From Acidimicrobium sp. UBA3029 (GTDB lineage: Bacteria > Actinomycetota > Acidimicrobiia > Acidimicrobiales > Ilumatobacteraceae): a DNA stretch of 20,998 nucleotides. The position numbers were made by a program, and so were the translations under genes. The stretch covers positions 1-20,998 of the forward strand of contig DFDK01000005.1 of assembly GCA_002367695.1 (NCBI GenBank), read 5' to 3'. The notes below the pieces were generated by a model that was not told where the DNA came from, ran no database searches, and saw only the letters and a program-made list of their open reading frames with translations. Below are positions 1 through 7,093 of this stretch, in pieces; the first letter of the stretch is position 1; the number at the start of each line of letters is the position of its first letter.

Positions 1-794
1 CCATACCTTGCGCTTAATTTGCGTAAAAAGACAGCGATTTCAGCTGCAACATAAGTTGGGTCATGGCGTAAAGACATGGGCGTGGTACCGGCATGGTTTG
101 ACTGTCCAACGATTGTCACTTCTTGCCAAGAAATGCCCTGCACTCCAGTAACGGCTCCAATGCAAACATTATTTGCCTCTAGGAGCGGACCCTGCTCGAT
201 GTGGAGCTCGACAAAAGCGTGCGGAATGATTCCTGGGCAGGGCGCTGAACCCGCATAACCAATACGTACGAGTTCGTCGCCTAATCGTGGACCGTCGATG
301 GCGGTGATATCGAGTGCCTCTTCTGTGGTCATGCCACCCACATACACGAGTGATCCAAGCATGTCGGGGGCAAATCGGGCACCTTCTTCATCGGTGAAAA
401 CTCCAACGGCCAGTGGTCGAGAGGGTACAAAGTTGTTCATTTGGCAAGTTTCGATTACTTGTAAACCAGCGATCACGCCGTAGTTGCCGTCGAACTTTCC
501 CCCCGTACGTACTGTGTCTATGTGGCTACCAGTCATAACCGGCGTGCCATCCCCGACGTTCCAAACAGCGATGATGTTGCCAACCGCGTCTATAGAGACG
601 TCCATGTTGAGGTCGTGCATCCACGAAACCACTAGATCGCGACCATCTCGGTCGTCATCTGTGAGAGCAAGTCGGCAGTTGCCGCCACCAGCAATTGGAG
701 ATATTTCGGCCAAACTCATGATGCGATCCATCAATCTGTCGGCATCTATACGCAGAGCGTCTTGTATCGAGGAAGATGTTGCGCCCACACTCAT
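1..794 (-). CDS. M20-family Zn-dependent amidase / N-carbamoyl-amino-acid hydrolase (3' end outside window)
   Basis: About 265 N-terminal residues of a hydantoinase/carbamoylase-type hydrolase (family members are about 410 residues). Read on the minus strand, the protein shows GSHIDTVRTGGKFDGNYGV at about residues 89-107 (metal ligands H91 and D102), DEEGARF at 135-141 (acidic pair E136/E137), ELHIEQGPLLE at 196-206 (H198) and NHAGTTPM at 233-240, which lies in the dimerisation/substrate lobe. Known members cleave N-carbamoyl-amino acids, N-carbamoyl-beta-alanine or allantoate; the sequence does not decide among these. The ATG at 794 is the first start after an in-frame stop. No Shine-Dalgarno is visible, but TACACT lies 7 bp upstream, which fits a leaderless transcript. 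It is divergent from the aminotransferase at 842, with 47 bp between start codons. Family assignment is firm; substrate is unknown. Confidence 0.9.
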   Translation of the reverse strand, partial: MSVGATSSSIQDALRIDADRLMDRIMSLAEISPIAGGGNCRLALTDDDRDGRDLVVSWMHDLNMDVSIDAVGNIIAVWNVGDGTPVMTGSHIDTVRTGGKFDGNYGVIAGLQVIETCQMNNFVPSRPLAVGVFTDEEGARFAPDMLGSLVYVGGMTTEEALDITAIDGPRLGDELVRIGYAGSAPCPGIIPHAFVELHIEQGPLLEANNVCIGAVTGVQGISWQEVTIVGQSNHAGTTPMSLRHDPTYVAAEIAVFLRKLSARY

Positions 795-801
795 GCCTAT
801 C

Positions 802-807
802 AGTGTA
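802..807 (-). promoter_or_regulatory. Putative -10 box of the amidase gene (leaderless)
   Basis: TACACT on the minus strand ends 7 bp before the ATG at 794, which would place the transcription start at or next to the start codon. It matches TANNNT boxes at the same distance before other genes in this window. No clear -35 element is seen. Confidence 0.35.
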
Positions 808-841
808 GAGATTTGCTGAGGCTAAATGTAAGAATGTTGAG

Positions 842-2188
842 ATGATTGACAGAACGAAGCTCGAAATTGCGTTAGCAAGTGAAGAGCAACTATTTCGTGA
901 CATTCATCCGAACTCACTTGCACTTGCGACTACTGCTCAAGATGCTCTGTTGTCTGGTGTGCCGATGCCTTGGATGACGCGTTGGCCGGGAAGTTTTCCT
1001 TTGCACGTTCAGAGAGCATATGGATCACGTTTTGTCGATGTAGACGACATTGAATATGTAGATTTTTGTCTGGGGGACACAGGTGCGATGACCGGTCACG
1101 CGCTTGAGGCGGTCTCTGCTGCTGTGACTCGACAAGCACAATTGGGTTTAACGACGATGTTGCCTACTTCGGATGCGCAGTGGGTCGCTCAGAATCTTGC
1201 ACAGCGTTTTGGTGTGCCGAAATGGCAATTTTCTATTAGCGCTACGGATGCAAACAGATTTGTGTTGCGTTTCGCGAGGATGTTGACGGGTCGACCAAAG
1301 GTTGTTGTGCACGATTGGTGCTATCACGGTTCGGTTGACGAAACACTTGTGATACTGAATCAGAATGGCGAGACGATTAGCCGACCAGGAGCGATAGGGC
1401 CACAGGTTGATCCCGCAATAACCACACGCGTCGTTCCATTCAATGATCTTGCAGCACTTGAAGCTGCCCTAGCCAAAGGCGATGTTGCTTGCGTGTTAAT
1501 TGAACCAGCATTGACCAATATCGGAATCGTTTTGCCAGTTGATGGATACATCTCTGGTCTTCGTGCATTGACGCGCAAATACGACGTGTTATTGGTGGTA
1601 GATGAAACTCACACCATTTGTGCTGGTCCTGGCGGTTGCACCAGGTTGTGGAGCATTGAGCCTGATTTTGTAGTCATTGGTAAAACAATCGGTGGAGGAA
1701 TCCCTGTCGGTGCATATGGAATGACTGCAGAGATTGCGCAACGGCTCGAGAGTGAAATGTCTGGGCACGATGTAGATGTTTCTGGTGTGGGGGGTACGTT
1801 GAGCGGAAGCGCGCTAGCGATGAGTGCAATGAAAGCGACTCTCTCACACGCGTTACAAGAAGACGATTTTGCGATGACGATACCTCTTGCGACTCGATGG
1901 ACACGGGGAGTGCAAGATTCTTGCGACCAACGCAACCTTGATTGGCACGTGCAACAACTTGGCTGTCGTGCCGAGTATTGGTTTTGCACCCCGCCAGTGA
2001 ATGGCGCTCAGGCTGCTGCCGCGGTTGATCCGATGCTCGAATCGTTTTTGCATCTGTTCTGTCTCAATCGCGGTGTTTTACTCGCACCATTTCACAACAT
2101 GGCGTTGATGTCGCCGTTTCATAGTGAAGCGGATGTCGATAGACACACTGAAGTTTTTGGGCTTGCCCTCGATGCAATCGTCTCATAA
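842..2188 (+). CDS. Class III PLP-dependent aminotransferase (glutamate-1-semialdehyde aminomutase-like)
   Basis: A 448-residue fold-type I PLP enzyme of the class III aminotransferase family. The PLP-binding Asp is D254 in LLVVDETHT and the Schiff-base Lys is K281 in VIGKTIGGGIPVGAYG; the 27-residue spacing is normal for the family. The N-terminal part (DTGAMTGHALEAV, about residues 79-91) resembles the GSA-aminomutase entry motif. Length agrees with the family. Real HemL is a housekeeping enzyme, but this gene sits between an amidase and an exporter, so a catabolic omega- or beta-amino acid aminotransferase is at least as likely. The ATG at 842 is used because an upstream ATG at 833 stops at once. 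TAAGAA at 829-834 could be a leaderless -10 box. The TauE-like gene follows after 22 bp and is probably co-transcribed. Substrate is unknown. Confidence 0.85.
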   Translation: MIDRTKLEIALASEEQLFRDIHPNSLALATTAQDALLSGVPMPWMTRWPGSFPLHVQRAYGSRFVDVDDIEYVDFCLGDTGAMTGHALEAVSAAVTRQAQLGLTTMLPTSDAQWVAQNLAQRFGVPKWQFSISATDANRFVLRFARMLTGRPKVVVHDWCYHGSVDETLVILNQNGETISRPGAIGPQVDPAITTRVVPFNDLAALEAALAKGDVACVLIEPALTNIGIVLPVDGYISGLRALTRKYDVLLVVDETHTICAGPGGCTRLWSIEPDFVVIGKTIGGGIPVGAYGMTAEIAQRLESEMSGHDVDVSGVGGTLSGSALAMSAMKATLSHALQEDDFAMTIPLATRWTRGVQDSCDQRNLDWHVQQLGCRAEYWFCTPPVNGAQAAAAVDPMLESFLHLFCLNRGVLLAPFHNMALMSPFHSEADVDRHTEVFGLALDAIVS

Positions 2189-2202
2189 CAAAATTACGCA
2201 AT

Positions 2203-2206
2203 AAGG
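2203..2206 (+). promoter_or_regulatory. Shine-Dalgarno-like AAGG before the TauE/SafE gene
   Basis: AAGG lies 4 bp before ATG 2211 and 10 bp before a second in-frame ATG at 2217. The spacing slightly favours 2217, which would shorten the protein by two residues. Confidence 0.35.
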
Positions 2207-2210
2207 TTGA

Positions 2211-2948
2211 ATGATCATGTTGCAAGACCATCTGCTAGTTATTGCAACAATAATCCTGTTTGCTTCCATTGTTCAGTCCGTGGCAGGGTTTGGTTTTGCT
2301 CTGCTTGCGGTGCCGTTGATGGTGATGTTTGTCGACCTGCATCAGGCAGTAATAATTGCGACGTTATTGGGAACTGTCAGCAACTTAGGGCAGGCGTGGC
2401 AGTTGCGTCATTATCAACATAGATCAATTGCGTATCGCTTCATTGTCGCATCTTGTCTGGGGGCACCGTTTGGCTTTGCTTTGTTTAAATATGCAGACCA
2501 AAATATTCTCAAGGCATTATTAGGACTAGGTGTGTTATTTGGCGTTTGGATGCTTGCTCGTGGACGCGATATGCAACATGCGAACGTCTCTATTGATTGG
2601 CTCATGGGCTGGTTGAGCGGTGTGTTGCTGTTGGCGACATCTACAAATGGTCCGCCAATCGTTTTTACTTTGCAGGCCAGAAGACTTAACCCAGACACCC
2701 AGCGCGCAACTCTGAACCTTATTTTTTCAGCTACCGGCATCTTTAGTATCGGCGTATTTACTCTTGCGGGCAAGATTCATGCGGATGAACTGCTTGTGGT
2801 GCTTAAAGCAACTCCAGTAATGCTGTCAGGCATCTTCATAGGCGTTGTTTTGCGCAAGCACATCAATGCGGTGGTATTTAAAAAGATTGTGTTGTTGCTA
2901 CTCACTCTCGGTGGATTGAGCAGCATCGTTTCGTCTTTGCTTGGTTAG
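2211..2948 (+). CDS. TauE/SafE family membrane exporter (sulfite/anion exporter-like)
   Basis: A 245-residue, very hydrophobic protein with about eight membrane segments and the family's two-part repeat. The N-terminal half carries QSVAGFGFALLAVPLMVM (about residues 21-38), typical of the TauE/SafE/YfcA group, and the second half carries TSTNGPPIVFTLQARRL, the matching motif of the other repeat. Characterised relatives export sulfite or sulfoacetate or move other small organic anions across the cytoplasmic membrane. It follows the class III aminotransferase by 22 bp, so a shared transcript is likely, and a role in releasing a product of that pathway is possible but not shown. The stop codon interlocks with that of the convergent hydrolase (4-bp overlap, 2945-2948). 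Family call is good; substrate is not known. Confidence 0.85.
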   Translation: MIMLQDHLLVIATIILFASIVQSVAGFGFALLAVPLMVMFVDLHQAVIIATLLGTVSNLGQAWQLRHYQHRSIAYRFIVASCLGAPFGFALFKYADQNILKALLGLGVLFGVWMLARGRDMQHANVSIDWLMGWLSGVLLLATSTNGPPIVFTLQARRLNPDTQRATLNLIFSATGIFSIGVFTLAGKIHADELLVVLKATPVMLSGIFIGVVLRKHINAVVFKKIVLLLLTLGGLSSIVSSLLG

Positions 2949-3679
2949 CTAAACCACTGCAGCCAATCTGATTTCGTTTTGGGTTTGAAGACATAGTTCG
3001 TTTGTCGTACCTCGTCGAGTGTGCGAGAAGAAGGTTCGGAGTATCGGTGACCTGGAAATACAACAGTTTTATCTGGTAATGCTTCGAGAGTTTTTAAACT
3101 GTCATACATTTGTTCCGGATTTGAGCCAGGAAGATCGGTGCGACCGCAACCTTCGAGAAATAGTGTGTCTCCTGCGACAAGGCAGTTGTCTACCAAAAAA
3201 CACTGACTTCCGGGTGTGTGGCCGGGTGTGTGCACTAAGCAAATTTCAACTTCTCCGATTTTTATGGTGTCGCCAGGTTGGTGTTGGTGTAGATGGTCTG
3301 CAGATACGCCAGTAGTGCGCATCACCCACTCTGCCTCTAACTGCTGAACATGAATCGGAACATCTACTTGATCAAGCAATGCAGCAATACCATCGATATT
3401 GAAGCCCATCATTGACCCACCAACGTGGTCGGGGTGGTAATGGGTGGCGAGTACTCCCACTACTTGCATCTCATCAGATGCAGCAACTGCAAGCAGATCG
3501 CTAACGGCGTAAGCGGGGTCAACGATGACGCATTCACGGCTTGCTCTATCACCAATCAAATATACGAAATTGACCATTTGCTCTGCTATTTCGTTTCCAA
3601 CCGCAAAATCTCGGCCTGAGAGCAACTGTCTGAAATAGAGGTTTTCTACCTGCAAGTCGGACTGAGTCATGTGAGCCAT
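2945..3679 (-). CDS. Metallo-beta-lactamase-fold hydrolase, glyoxalase II-like
   Basis: A 244-residue MBL-fold protein with all metal ligands present: THYHPDHVGG (H80, H82, D84, H85), PGHTPGS (H154), AGDTLF (D171) and FPGHRYS (H211). The stretch GCGRTDLPGSNPEQMYDSL resembles glyoxalase II-like and persulfide dioxygenase-like groups, which act on thioesters or persulfides. The distinguishing residues of ETHE1-type dioxygenases cannot be confirmed by eye, so I leave the reaction open. No signal peptide, so probably cytoplasmic. The start is ATG 3679 (a second in-frame ATG is at 3670). TAATCT lies 6 bp before 3679 and no Shine-Dalgarno is seen, which suggests a leaderless mRNA. It is divergent from the Gfo/Idh/MocA gene and convergent with the TauE-like gene. 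Confidence 0.88.
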   Translation of the reverse strand: MAHMTQSDLQVENLYFRQLLSGRDFAVGNEIAEQMVNFVYLIGDRASRECVIVDPAYAVSDLLAVAASDEMQVVGVLATHYHPDHVGGSMMGFNIDGIAALLDQVDVPIHVQQLEAEWVMRTTGVSADHLHQHQPGDTIKIGEVEICLVHTPGHTPGSQCFLVDNCLVAGDTLFLEGCGRTDLPGSNPEQMYDSLKTLEALPDKTVVFPGHRYSEPSSRTLDEVRQTNYVFKPKTKSDWLQWFS

Positions 3680-3685
3680 ATTTCT

Positions 3686-3703
3686 AGATTAGCGATCTAC
3701 GAT
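3686..3703. promoter_or_regulatory. Back-to-back leaderless promoter pair between MBL hydrolase and Gfo/Idh gene
   Basis: On the minus strand TAATCT (3691-3686) ends 6 bp before ATG 3679. On the plus strand TACGAT (3698-3703) ends 6 bp before GTG 3710. The two hexamers are separated by 6 bp and partly lie in an inverted repeat, TAGAT-N5-ATCTA (3685-3699). Both start codons would be at or next to the +1 position. This is position and pattern evidence only. Confidence 0.4.
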
Positions 3704-3709
3704 TGGGTG

Positions 3710-4807
3710 GTGCCCGCTGTTGACGATCGAATTCTGAAATATGCCATTATCGGAAGCGGGATGATGGGATTAGAGCATATTCGTAATCTGATTGAAATAC
3801 CTAATACGCAGATTGTTGGCGTGTGTGATCCGCATACACCCAGCCTCGAGCAGGCACGAAGGGCATTGAATCGCGTTGAGGGTGTGCGTTACTTTACGGA
3901 TTTTAGAGATCTACTTACCAACACGCTTGCAGACGTGGTGGTGATCGCGACGCCAAATAACACTCATGTTGAAATTGCCACAGAAGTTATGAGAGCGGGA
4001 AAGCATCTATTGATCGAAAAGCCGCTCTGTACTTCGGTAACCGATTGCCAAACATTGATCTCATTGCAAACAAGCCATGGTTTAGCGAATCAAGTCGTCT
4101 GGGTCGGGCTTGAATATCGCTACATGGCCCCAACCGCACGAGTGTTACTAGAAATCGAGAAGGGGACTATCGGTTCTGTAAAAATGATTTCAATACGTGA
4201 ACATCAGTATCCGTTTTTGGAAAAAGTTAATGACTGGAATCGCTTCAACATCAACACTGGTGGAACCCTCGTGGAGAAATGTTGTCATTTTTTTGACCTC
4301 ATGTGTTTAATCGCTAAGAGTCGTCCGGTTTCCGTTATGGCGAGTGGTTCGCAGGATGTCAATCATCTGGATGAGAAATATGATGGAAATATTCCAGACA
4401 TTTTGGATAATGCATATGTCATTGTGAATTTTGAGAACGGAGTTCGCGGATTGTTGGATCTCTGCATGTTTGCTGAAGCATCGAAGAACGAACAAGAAAT
4501 TAGTATTGTGGGCGACAAGGGCAAGATTGAAGCCATGATCTCGGAATCTGTAGTGCGAGTAGGTAAGCGCAAGGATGGCTACGGTTCGTATCAAGAAGTT
4601 CCAATCGAGATTGATCAAAATATTGTTAAGGGCTATCATCACGGAGCTTCTTACACTGAACATATGCAGTTTCAATCGGCCGTACGCGATGGTCGGGAGG
4701 CAGATGTCGGTTTGCAAGACGGATTGTGGTCGGTCGCAATTGGTCAGGCTGCACATATATCAATTGATGAAATGCGCCTAGTTCATGTCAGCGAGGTGAT
4801 GCTGTGA
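3710..4807 (+). CDS. Gfo/Idh/MocA family NAD(P)-dependent oxidoreductase
   Basis: About 365 residues. The N-terminal Rossmann fold begins directly with YAIIGSGMMGLEHI (dinucleotide loop), followed by VVIATPNNTHVEIA and the family hallmark EKP in HLLIEKPLCT. The C-terminal alpha/beta domain contains GGTLVEKCCHFFDL, where the His is the usual catalytic position. Relatives oxidise or reduce sugars, inositols and related cyclic polyols, or act on bilins; the substrate cannot be told here. An in-frame GTG at 3671 would overlap the divergent hydrolase gene and add 13 residues unlike the family. GTG 3710 starts just before the fold and lies 6 bp after a TACGAT box, so I prefer it. The stop overlaps the start of the ProA-like gene (GTGA, 4804-4807), so the two are translationally coupled and probably act in one pathway. 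Confidence 0.85.
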   Translation: MPAVDDRILKYAIIGSGMMGLEHIRNLIEIPNTQIVGVCDPHTPSLEQARRALNRVEGVRYFTDFRDLLTNTLADVVVIATPNNTHVEIATEVMRAGKHLLIEKPLCTSVTDCQTLISLQTSHGLANQVVWVGLEYRYMAPTARVLLEIEKGTIGSVKMISIREHQYPFLEKVNDWNRFNINTGGTLVEKCCHFFDLMCLIAKSRPVSVMASGSQDVNHLDEKYDGNIPDILDNAYVIVNFENGVRGLLDLCMFAEASKNEQEISIVGDKGKIEAMISESVVRVGKRKDGYGSYQEVPIEIDQNIVKGYHHGASYTEHMQFQSAVRDGREADVGLQDGLWSVAIGQAAHISIDEMRLVHVSEVML

Positions 4808-6249
4808 AGCGTGCCTTGAACTCGAATGACTGTGTTCTTATAGACGGTACGCCGTATCCGATCGGTGAAGATATTGCAGATAAATTTGTGCCGGGGGATC
4901 GCCTAATCGGTTTGAGCGGAGGTCAACTTCTGCATATTCCGCAAGCCGATCTGCAAATCAGTTTCGACGCAGTTACGCAGAACGTCGAGGCTTTTAGACA
5001 GTTGAGAACAACATCGGCGCAACAGACTACGCGTTTTTATGAAGAATTTGCACGGATTCTTAGCGATGACCAAATTTTCCAACGCATACAAGAGGTCAAT
5101 ACGGCAGATGTATTAGCCGCAAAAGAACGAGGGCGATCAACAACCAGGTTGGTTCTCACCGACTCAATGCGTCGTGACATGATTGCGGCACTTTTAACTT
5201 GGGCTCAAACGCCACACGTCGATGGGTCGCTATTAGACACGATTCAACACAGTGGTTGGATGGTTTCTGCATTGAAGTCACCATTGGGTGTCATTGCTTT
5301 TATATTTGAAGGCCGTCCCAATGTTTTCGCGGATGCAACTGGAGTATTGCGATCGGGTAATAGCTGCGTATTTCGAATTGGGAGCGATGCTTTGTCGACA
5401 GCGCAAACGATCATGGATCTTGCTGTACGACCGGCATTGTCTGTAAGTGGCCTGCCGACCGGTGCTGTGATGCTCGTGGAGTCGAGATCACATGCAAGCG
5501 GTTGGGCGTTGTTTTCGGATAGACGAGTTTCGCTCGCCATTGCAAGAGGTAGTGGTAAAGCTGTTGCGCAATTAGGTGCTGTAGCCCAACAACACGGAAT
5601 TGCTGCAAGTCTCCACGGTACGGGTGGGGCTTGGATGATTGTGGGCGAACATGCTGATGCACGGTGGTTTGATTCTGTTGTAGGTAGTTCGTTGGATCGC
5701 AAAGTATGCAACACGCTCAATGTCTGTTGCATCTTGCGTTCTCGTGCGGAAGAATTGGTGCCAGTCTTTGTAGATGCGTTAGCGAGGACCGCTGCAAAGA
5801 ACGAATCACAAGCGGTACTTCACGTTGATGCTGAAGCAAAATCTTTGATCACGAAACAACCAATTTCCACTCAGTTCATAATGCTCGAGCATTCGGAGCT
5901 TGCAACCGAGTGGGAATGGGAAGATGATCCTGAGTGTTCGCTGATCGTAGTCGAGAACATTCAAGAGGCAATTGCACTGTTTAATCAATATGCACCGAAA
6001 TTCATTGTCTCTGTAATTTCTGAAGACTCTATAGAACTAGAGCAAGTATGGCGCGAAGCAGATGCACCGTTTGTTGGCAATGGCATGACTCGTTGGGTCG
6101 ATGGACAATTTGCGCTGAATAAACCTGAGCTTGGACTTTCGAATTGGCAATCCGGTCGGATCCTCGGCCGTGGTGGAATCCTGTCAGGAGATTCTGTATT
6201 TAGCGTTCGGTATCTGGTAGATCAAAGTGATGCCGATCTACATCGGTAG
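4804..6249 (+). CDS. Divergent ProA-family (glutamate-5-semialdehyde dehydrogenase-like) aldehyde dehydrogenase
   Basis: A 481-residue protein. From about residue 52 it aligns by eye with the ProA branch of the aldehyde dehydrogenase superfamily: GVIAFIFEGRPNV matches the ProA block GVIGVIYEARPNV, RSGNSCVFRIGSDA matches KSGNAVLLRGGSEA, and the nucleophilic Cys is C302 in KVCNTLNVC. Classical ProA reduces gamma-glutamyl phosphate to glutamate semialdehyde for proline. Three things differ here: an extra N-terminal stretch of about 50 residues (VLIDGTPYPIGEDIADKF onward), LHGTGGAW where ProA has EHGDGNCH, and DRKVCN where ProA has RPGVCN. Together with the 4-bp coupling to a Gfo/Idh/MocA dehydrogenase and no proB nearby, this argues for another acyl-phosphate or aldehyde substrate, though a variant ProA is not excluded. 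The last 50 bp overlap panC on the other strand. Many automated pipelines would call this proA. Confidence 0.75.
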   Translation: MKRALNSNDCVLIDGTPYPIGEDIADKFVPGDRLIGLSGGQLLHIPQADLQISFDAVTQNVEAFRQLRTTSAQQTTRFYEEFARILSDDQIFQRIQEVNTADVLAAKERGRSTTRLVLTDSMRRDMIAALLTWAQTPHVDGSLLDTIQHSGWMVSALKSPLGVIAFIFEGRPNVFADATGVLRSGNSCVFRIGSDALSTAQTIMDLAVRPALSVSGLPTGAVMLVESRSHASGWALFSDRRVSLAIARGSGKAVAQLGAVAQQHGIAASLHGTGGAWMIVGEHADARWFDSVVGSSLDRKVCNTLNVCCILRSRAEELVPVFVDALARTAAKNESQAVLHVDAEAKSLITKQPISTQFIMLEHSELATEWEWEDDPECSLIVVENIQEAIALFNQYAPKFIVSVISEDSIELEQVWREADAPFVGNGMTRWVDGQFALNKPELGLSNWQSGRILGRGGILSGDSVFSVRYLVDQSDADLHR

Positions 6250-7093
6250 ATCCTTTTTGGAGCTCAATATTGTCGATCAGGCGAACTTCATCGATTATTC
6301 CCGCAAATAACACAACAGAAGGCTTTTGCGAGGCCTGATCTTGACGTTTGAGGGTTTCAGAATCGACAATTTCTAGGTATTCAATGGTGAGATCCGGTTG
6401 TGTTTGTAAGACGTCGTGGGCAGTTTGCTTGAGAACTGAACTATCAACCTGGCCGGTTTGAAACACCGAGTGCAATCTCGAGAGCGCATCAGCTATGACT
6501 TTTGCACTTTTACGCGCAGATGGGCTGAGGCGAGCATTTCTACTGGAAAGTGCAAGACCATCAGTGTCGCGGATTGTTTCTACTCGCTGTATTTCTATTG
6601 AGGGGTGCAAGGCGCGAGTCATGTCGCGTATGACCACTACTTGCTGATAATCCTTGGCACCAAATATGGCTATATGTGGCTCGACTAAATCGAATAAACG
6701 GTTGACGACAGTGACCACACCAGCAAAATGTCCAGGACGTGAAGCACCTTCAAAATCATCGGCAACAGTGGATGGTGTTATGTAGTTATCAAAATTTGCT
6801 GGAAACATGTCTGCCGCTGATGGTGCGAATACTATTGTTGCGCCTGCGGCAATACTTGCTGCGTGATCGGTATCTAGAGATCTGGGATATTGATCAAAGT
6901 CTGAACTTTTGCCAAACTGCATCGCATTGACAAAAACAGATACGACAACAACATCGCATTGCTGCGCTGCATGCTTTATGAGCGCTATGTGACCACTATG
7001 CAATGCGCCCATTGTCGGAACGAGAGCAATTGTCTGGCCAAGAACGCTTGACCTCCAAGTTATGAGATGGTCAGTGGAACGAATGAGCGTCAT
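6200..7093 (-). CDS. panC: Pantothenate synthetase PanC
   Basis: A 297-residue pantoate--beta-alanine ligase, which joins pantoate and beta-alanine using ATP in the cytoplasm. Motifs in order: LVPTMGALHSGH (residues about 24-35, the HIGH-like ATP site H32/H35), SVFVNAMQFG (about 52-61), FGAKDYQQVVVIRDM (ATP and pantoate binding) and DTDGLALSSRNARLS (KMSKS-like loop). The pocket motif reads NAMQF where most PanC have NP-x-QF. ATG 7093 gives a normal N-terminus (MTLIRSTDHL before the first strand) and overlaps panB by 23 bp; an upstream ATG at 7153 would lie far inside panB. The last 20 or so residues (KGSTDVDRHHFDLPDTER region) form a tail encoded opposite the 3' end of the ProA-like gene. Third gene of the esterase-panB-panC operon. 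Confidence 0.95.
   Translation of the reverse strand: MTLIRSTDHLITWRSSVLGQTIALVPTMGALHSGHIALIKHAAQQCDVVVVSVFVNAMQFGKSSDFDQYPRSLDTDHAASIAAGATIVFAPSAADMFPANFDNYITPSTVADDFEGASRPGHFAGVVTVVNRLFDLVEPHIAIFGAKDYQQVVVIRDMTRALHPSIEIQRVETIRDTDGLALSSRNARLSPSARKSAKVIADALSRLHSVFQTGQVDSSVLKQTAHDVLQTQPDLTIEYLEIVDSETLKRQDQASQKPSVVLFAGIIDEVRLIDNIELQKGSTDVDRHHFDLPDTER

Noticed and set aside
298..819. Plus-strand open frames of 61 and 111 codons across 298-819
   Set aside because: They lie opposite the clearly conserved amidase gene, contain no recognisable motif, and have shadow-type composition.
4307..4756. Minus-strand open frame of 149 codons
   Set aside because: Fully antisense to the Gfo/Idh/MocA gene; no motif, no promoter layout.
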